From: Sulfurimonas sp.
GTDB taxonomy: Bacteria; Campylobacterota; Campylobacteria; Campylobacterales; Sulfurimonadaceae
Direction of reading: 5' to 3'
NCBI GenBank assembly: GCA_026987995.1
Contig: JALSMC010000268.1
Span: forward strand, 1-8,103
Length of the DNA: 8,103 bases
Shown: in pieces, positions 5,733 to 8,103 of the stretch
Numbering within the stretch: the stretch's first letter is position 1
How the letters are laid out: each line of letters starts with the position of its first letter
Position numbers and translations under genes: made by a program
Notes under the pieces: generated by a model
Database searches by the model: none
The model's input: the letters and a program-made list of their open reading frames with translations, nothing else
Told to the model about the DNA's origin: nothing

Positions 5733-6398
5733 CTTATCACTATATTTGCACAAACAGAAGTTTTTGCAGAGTATTTATATAAAGACGAAATCATACATAA
5801 CGATAAGTTCACTAAAGACATTGAGGTTTTAGGTTCAGAGCTTTATGCCAAAACAGGGATTGCTTTAAAGCTTGTTATGCTTAAAGAACTTCCTGTTGAT
5901 ACTAGTATAGAAGTCTATGAAAAAGAGTTAATGAAAGAATTTTCAGAGCCTACAGTAGTCTTAATGTTTTCAGAATTTGATAGAAATGTAAACATTTGGG
6001 CAAATGATCTTTCTTTATATGAGTACTTTAACAAAAAACAAGTTTTAAGTCCGATGGCTTCACCAGTACAAGCATTCTTTATATCTATACTTTTTGCAAG
6101 AAGTATAGATGATGTTAAGGCATTAATGAATGACTCTAGTGGGAGTATATTACCTCTTCTTGGTAACCAAGTAAAAGGAAACCAAACTGGTAAGTACTCA
6201 GCAGCTATGTTCAATGGTTACTTAGATGTAGCTATGCAGATAGCCTATTCAAAAAATGTTGACTTAGAGCATGGTGTTGGTAATTCTTTTCAATACCCGA
6301 TTATGATAGTAAAAACAATTTTTTATGGTGTTTTACTTTATGCACTCTTTTTGTACATAAGAAATAAATTTAGAAAAAAAGGAGTTGAAGATGAGTAA
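5700..6398 (+). CDS. secreted, C-terminally anchored periplasmic protein, possibly TPM-like
   Basis: A signal peptide is clear: R6, hydrophobic core 8-17, probable cleavage after VFA (21-23). A periplasmic domain of about 175 residues follows, then one membrane helix (about 201-220) and a basic cytoplasmic tail (RNKFRKK, 221-227). The alternation in residues 36-102 (elements around LYAKTGIALKLVML, YEKELMKEF, PTVVLMF and DRNVNIWAN) resembles the TPM/DUF477 domain fold. Cysteines are absent and no catalytic set can be named, so this is a weak fold-level guess. The start must be TTG at 5700: an in-frame TGA lies six bases upstream, and the next Met is residue 60, past the signal peptide. The nearest AGG is 5689-5691. 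The 3' end overlaps the next gene by eight bases. Its place between cco genes and a FixH-like gene suggests oxidase biogenesis, unproven. Confidence 0.8.
   Translation: MSNLTRGLFALLITIFAQTEVFAEYLYKDEIIHNDKFTKDIEVLGSELYAKTGIALKLVMLKELPVDTSIEVYEKELMKEFSEPTVVLMFSEFDRNVNIWANDLSLYEYFNKKQVLSPMASPVQAFFISILFARSIDDVKALMNDSSGSILPLLGNQVKGNQTGKYSAAMFNGYLDVAMQIAYSKNVDLEHGVGNSFQYPIMIVKTIFYGVLLYALFLYIRNKFRKKGVEDE
6374..6384 (+). promoter_or_regulatory. ribosome binding site fixing the FixH-like start at 6391
   Basis: A7 followed by GGAG (6374-6384) ends six bases before ATG 6391. An in-frame TTG at 6385 directly abuts the GGAG and has no usable spacing, so ATG 6391 is the start. The site lies within the coding end of the preceding gene. 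Confidence 0.8.
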
Positions 6399-6891
6399 AG
6401 GAAGAGCTTGGCCTTACGGCATTGGAATAGCTATTACTCTTGTGTTTGGCTTTTGTGTTGCTACTATATTTGTAACAGAAAGTTCGAAGATACAAGAGAG
6501 TGATGCTTATATGACTAAGTATCAAGAAGCAGACTTAAATGCGAATGAACTTATCAACAAGAGAATGAAGTTTGATAAGTTATATAATATTGAATATGTA
6601 ACAAAAGAGATTTCAGGTGATACTCCTGTTATCTCGTATAAAGTAACTACTAAAGATGCTAAAAGTGTTAACAATGCAGTTGTAGTAGTCGCTATAAGTA
6701 GACCAGAAACTGATATATATGATAAAGTGCTAGAAAATCCAAAAATAGATGATGGCATTTATAGTTTTACTTTAGATAAATTTCCTAAAGCTGGTGTTTG
6801 GAACTTCATCGCTAAAGTAACGGTTGACAAAGATGAACGTTTTTTTAATATAAAAGCAGATACCCGTAGTACTAATTCGTACGAGTTTTAA
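6391..6891 (+). CDS. FixH/CcoH-like membrane protein, probable cbb3 assembly factor
   Basis: This 166-residue protein begins with MSKGRAWP, then one membrane helix (about 9-29) and a periplasmic domain. FixH/CcoH proteins have the same plan: GR-x-P/W, a helix, a tyrosine-containing linker (here SDAYMTKYQEA, 37-47), then a beta-rich domain ending in a GxW segment (here AGVWNFIAKV, 134-143). Family knowledge: CcoH/FixH is needed for maturation or stability of the cbb3 oxidase. The place, eight genes into the cco operon, supports the call. It has diverged from the alphaproteobacterial type, so the assignment is good but not certain. The start ATG 6391 overlaps the upstream gene by eight bases and is set by its ribosome site. 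No CcoG, CcoI or CcoS gene lies in the window. Confidence 0.78.
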   Translation: MSKGRAWPYGIGIAITLVFGFCVATIFVTESSKIQESDAYMTKYQEADLNANELINKRMKFDKLYNIEYVTKEISGDTPVISYKVTTKDAKSVNNAVVVVAISRPETDIYDKVLENPKIDDGIYSFTLDKFPKAGVWNFIAKVTVDKDERFFNIKADTRSTNSYEF

Positions 6892-6909
6892 AGTATAAAG
6901 GCTTAGTTG

Positions 6910-8103
6910 ATGGACGAGAGTACAATTGTTCTCCCCTCTGCTCGGGCTATTAGAGATCAGCAAAACAGACTCCTAATTGAGTCAAGTTTCCTCCCAAATT
7001 ATATCACTATGAGTGATTTCATTGCTAAACTGTGTATAGTTAACGAGTATAAGTTTATAGATGAAGATAGTCGTGTTTTATTACTCTTAGAAGCTTCAAA
7101 CTTTGATGGCTTTTCCTCTTTACAGATAGAAAGAAACTTCTTTACCTTTACCAAAAATAGCACATACATTTTTAAATTTTTCCAAGAGATAACTGCTGAA
7201 CTGTATGATATAAATAATCTTGCATCTGCTGACTTGTATGCTGAATATGAAGAGCATATAACTATCCTCATCGAACTCTATAAACGCTATGAGTCACTTT
7301 GCACTGAGCGAAAATACTTAGATAGAATCTTCTTACCAAAACTCTATGAATTTAACGAAGAGTATGCAAAAAGTCATAAAAATGTAAGACTTAAACTCTC
7401 AGGACACTTAACGAATTTTGAGTTTGAGTTGCTACAAAAATGTAGTGAGTTCACAGAAGTGAAAATAGATTTTACTACAAGTGCTTTTAACACAAAAATG
7501 CAAACAAAGTTTCAAGATTTAGGCTTTACATTAGAAGCTGGTTATGAGTATATTTTATCTTTAAATGAGAAGAGTATTCTCTCTCAAACACCAGTTGTTA
7601 AAAACAAAAATGTATCTTGCGAGAGTTTTAGTGAGGCACTTTTACAGATGGCATTTGTAAAGAAGAAAATATACGAGTTCATCCATAAGGGTTATACGGC
7701 TGAAAATATTGCAGTGATTTTACCTGATGAGAGCAGGGCTCCTATGTTAAAACTGTTCGATGAGAAGTGTAACTTTAACTTCGCTATGGGTGAGACTTTT
7801 ACCTCGAGCGGTATCTACATACTGTTAAATGCAAGTATAAAGCGACTTGATCTTGACTCACAAGAAAACTCGGCTAGACTCAATAGAGTAAGTGGCGAGC
7901 TTTATGTGAAACTCTCTGACATCTACTACAAGAACCAAAGTGAGACAGACTTTATAGCTTTTTTATCAGAGGTGAGTGAGTTTATAAAAGATAAAAAAGA
8001 GTTAGCCATCTACAAAGAAGAGCTCTACAGTTTTGAAAAAATCATCCCTTTTATGAATGATATGAGTATCAAATCTCTACTAAGTCTTTTCATGCAAAGA
8101 CTA
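6910..8103 (+). CDS. addB: AddB-like helicase-nuclease subunit (3' partial)
   Basis: The frame is open for 398 codons to the edge of the window. AddB works with AddA as a RecBCD-type enzyme that resects double-strand DNA breaks for recombination. The opening IVLPSARAIRDQQ (6-18) with YITMSDFI (31-38) fits the start of the UvrD/AddB-type fold. Residues about 245-295 carry LLQMAFVKKKIYEF, ENIAVILPDES and NFNFAMGE, which are typical of the Campylobacterota AddB / PD-(D/E)XK nuclease family. No Walker A (GxxGxGKT) is present in the visible part, unlike Bacillus AddB. The nuclease motif and the FeS cysteines expected at the C-terminus lie outside the window. The start is ATG at 6910, with AAAGG at 6897-6901; an in-frame TAG is at 6904-6906. 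It follows the FixH-like gene by 18 bases with no terminator, so it is probably co-transcribed with the oxidase. addA would be expected next. Confidence 0.75.
   Translation, partial: MDESTIVLPSARAIRDQQNRLLIESSFLPNYITMSDFIAKLCIVNEYKFIDEDSRVLLLLEASNFDGFSSLQIERNFFTFTKNSTYIFKFFQEITAELYDINNLASADLYAEYEEHITILIELYKRYESLCTERKYLDRIFLPKLYEFNEEYAKSHKNVRLKLSGHLTNFEFELLQKCSEFTEVKIDFTTSAFNTKMQTKFQDLGFTLEAGYEYILSLNEKSILSQTPVVKNKNVSCESFSEALLQMAFVKKKIYEFIHKGYTAENIAVILPDESRAPMLKLFDEKCNFNFAMGETFTSSGIYILLNASIKRLDLDSQENSARLNRVSGELYVKLSDIYYKNQSETDFIAFLSEVSEFIKDKKELAIYKEELYSFEKIIPFMNDMSIKSLLSLFMQRL

Noticed and set aside
5915..6214. Minus-strand open frame opposite the anchored periplasmic protein
   Set aside because: It is a shadow of the + strand gene; composition and lack of start signals argue against it.
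6385..6387. TTG as the start of the FixH-like gene
   Set aside because: It directly abuts GGAG, leaving no spacing; ATG at 6391 has the right distance.
6522..6963. Minus-strand open frames opposite the FixH-like gene and the addB start
   Set aside because: They overlap good + strand genes in a co-directional operon and show no domain or start signal.
6999..7271. Minus-strand open frame opposite addB
   Set aside because: The + strand frame is open for 398 codons with AddB-type motifs; the minus frame has no support.

Overview
The window is AT-rich, coding-dense DNA with every supported gene on the + strand. Gene content and order point to a free-living Campylobacterota (epsilonproteobacterium) of the Sulfurimonas / Sulfuricurvum / Arcobacter kind. 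The grounds are an AT-rich ccoNOQP cluster followed by a DUF4006-type small membrane protein, a FixH-like protein and an AddB-like recombination protein, and promoters that look like extended -10 elements without a -35 box. This placement is inference from protein style and synteny recalled from memory, not from a search.

Layout. Bases 1-228 are the 3' end of a c-type cytochrome gene whose start lies outside the window. It resembles the second haem domain of the CcoP encoded further on. Two consecutive stem-loops (229-295) close that unit. A GTG-start UbiA-family prenyltransferase of the haem O synthase type (ctaB/cyoE, 407-1276) follows, then an unrecognised two-helix membrane protein (1365-1874) with a clear extended -10 promoter in front of it.

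From 1998 to the end of the window the genes form one apparent operon with gaps of -8 to +15 or so bases: ccoN, ccoO, ccoQ, ccoP (the complete cbb3-type cytochrome c oxidase), a DUF4006-like single-helix protein, an unlisted 29-residue single-helix peptide (5601-5690), a secreted and C-terminally anchored periplasmic protein with a possible TPM-like domain, a FixH/CcoH-like protein, and the first 398 codons of an AddB-like helicase-nuclease subunit that runs off the right edge.

How they work together. CcoN holds the haem b / haem b3-CuB oxygen-reduction site. CcoO and CcoP carry one and two c haems that pass electrons in, and CcoQ is the small stabilising subunit. The small proteins and the FixH-like protein just downstream are good candidates for assembly or stability factors. 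The prenyltransferase is puzzling beside a cbb3 oxidase, since cbb3 enzymes use haems B and C and not haem O or A. The AddB-like gene couples a DNA-repair function to the respiratory operon. No tRNA, rRNA, CRISPR array, insertion sequence or attachment site was seen. The longest gene-free stretches (229-406, 1277-1364, 1875-1997) hold terminators and promoters only.
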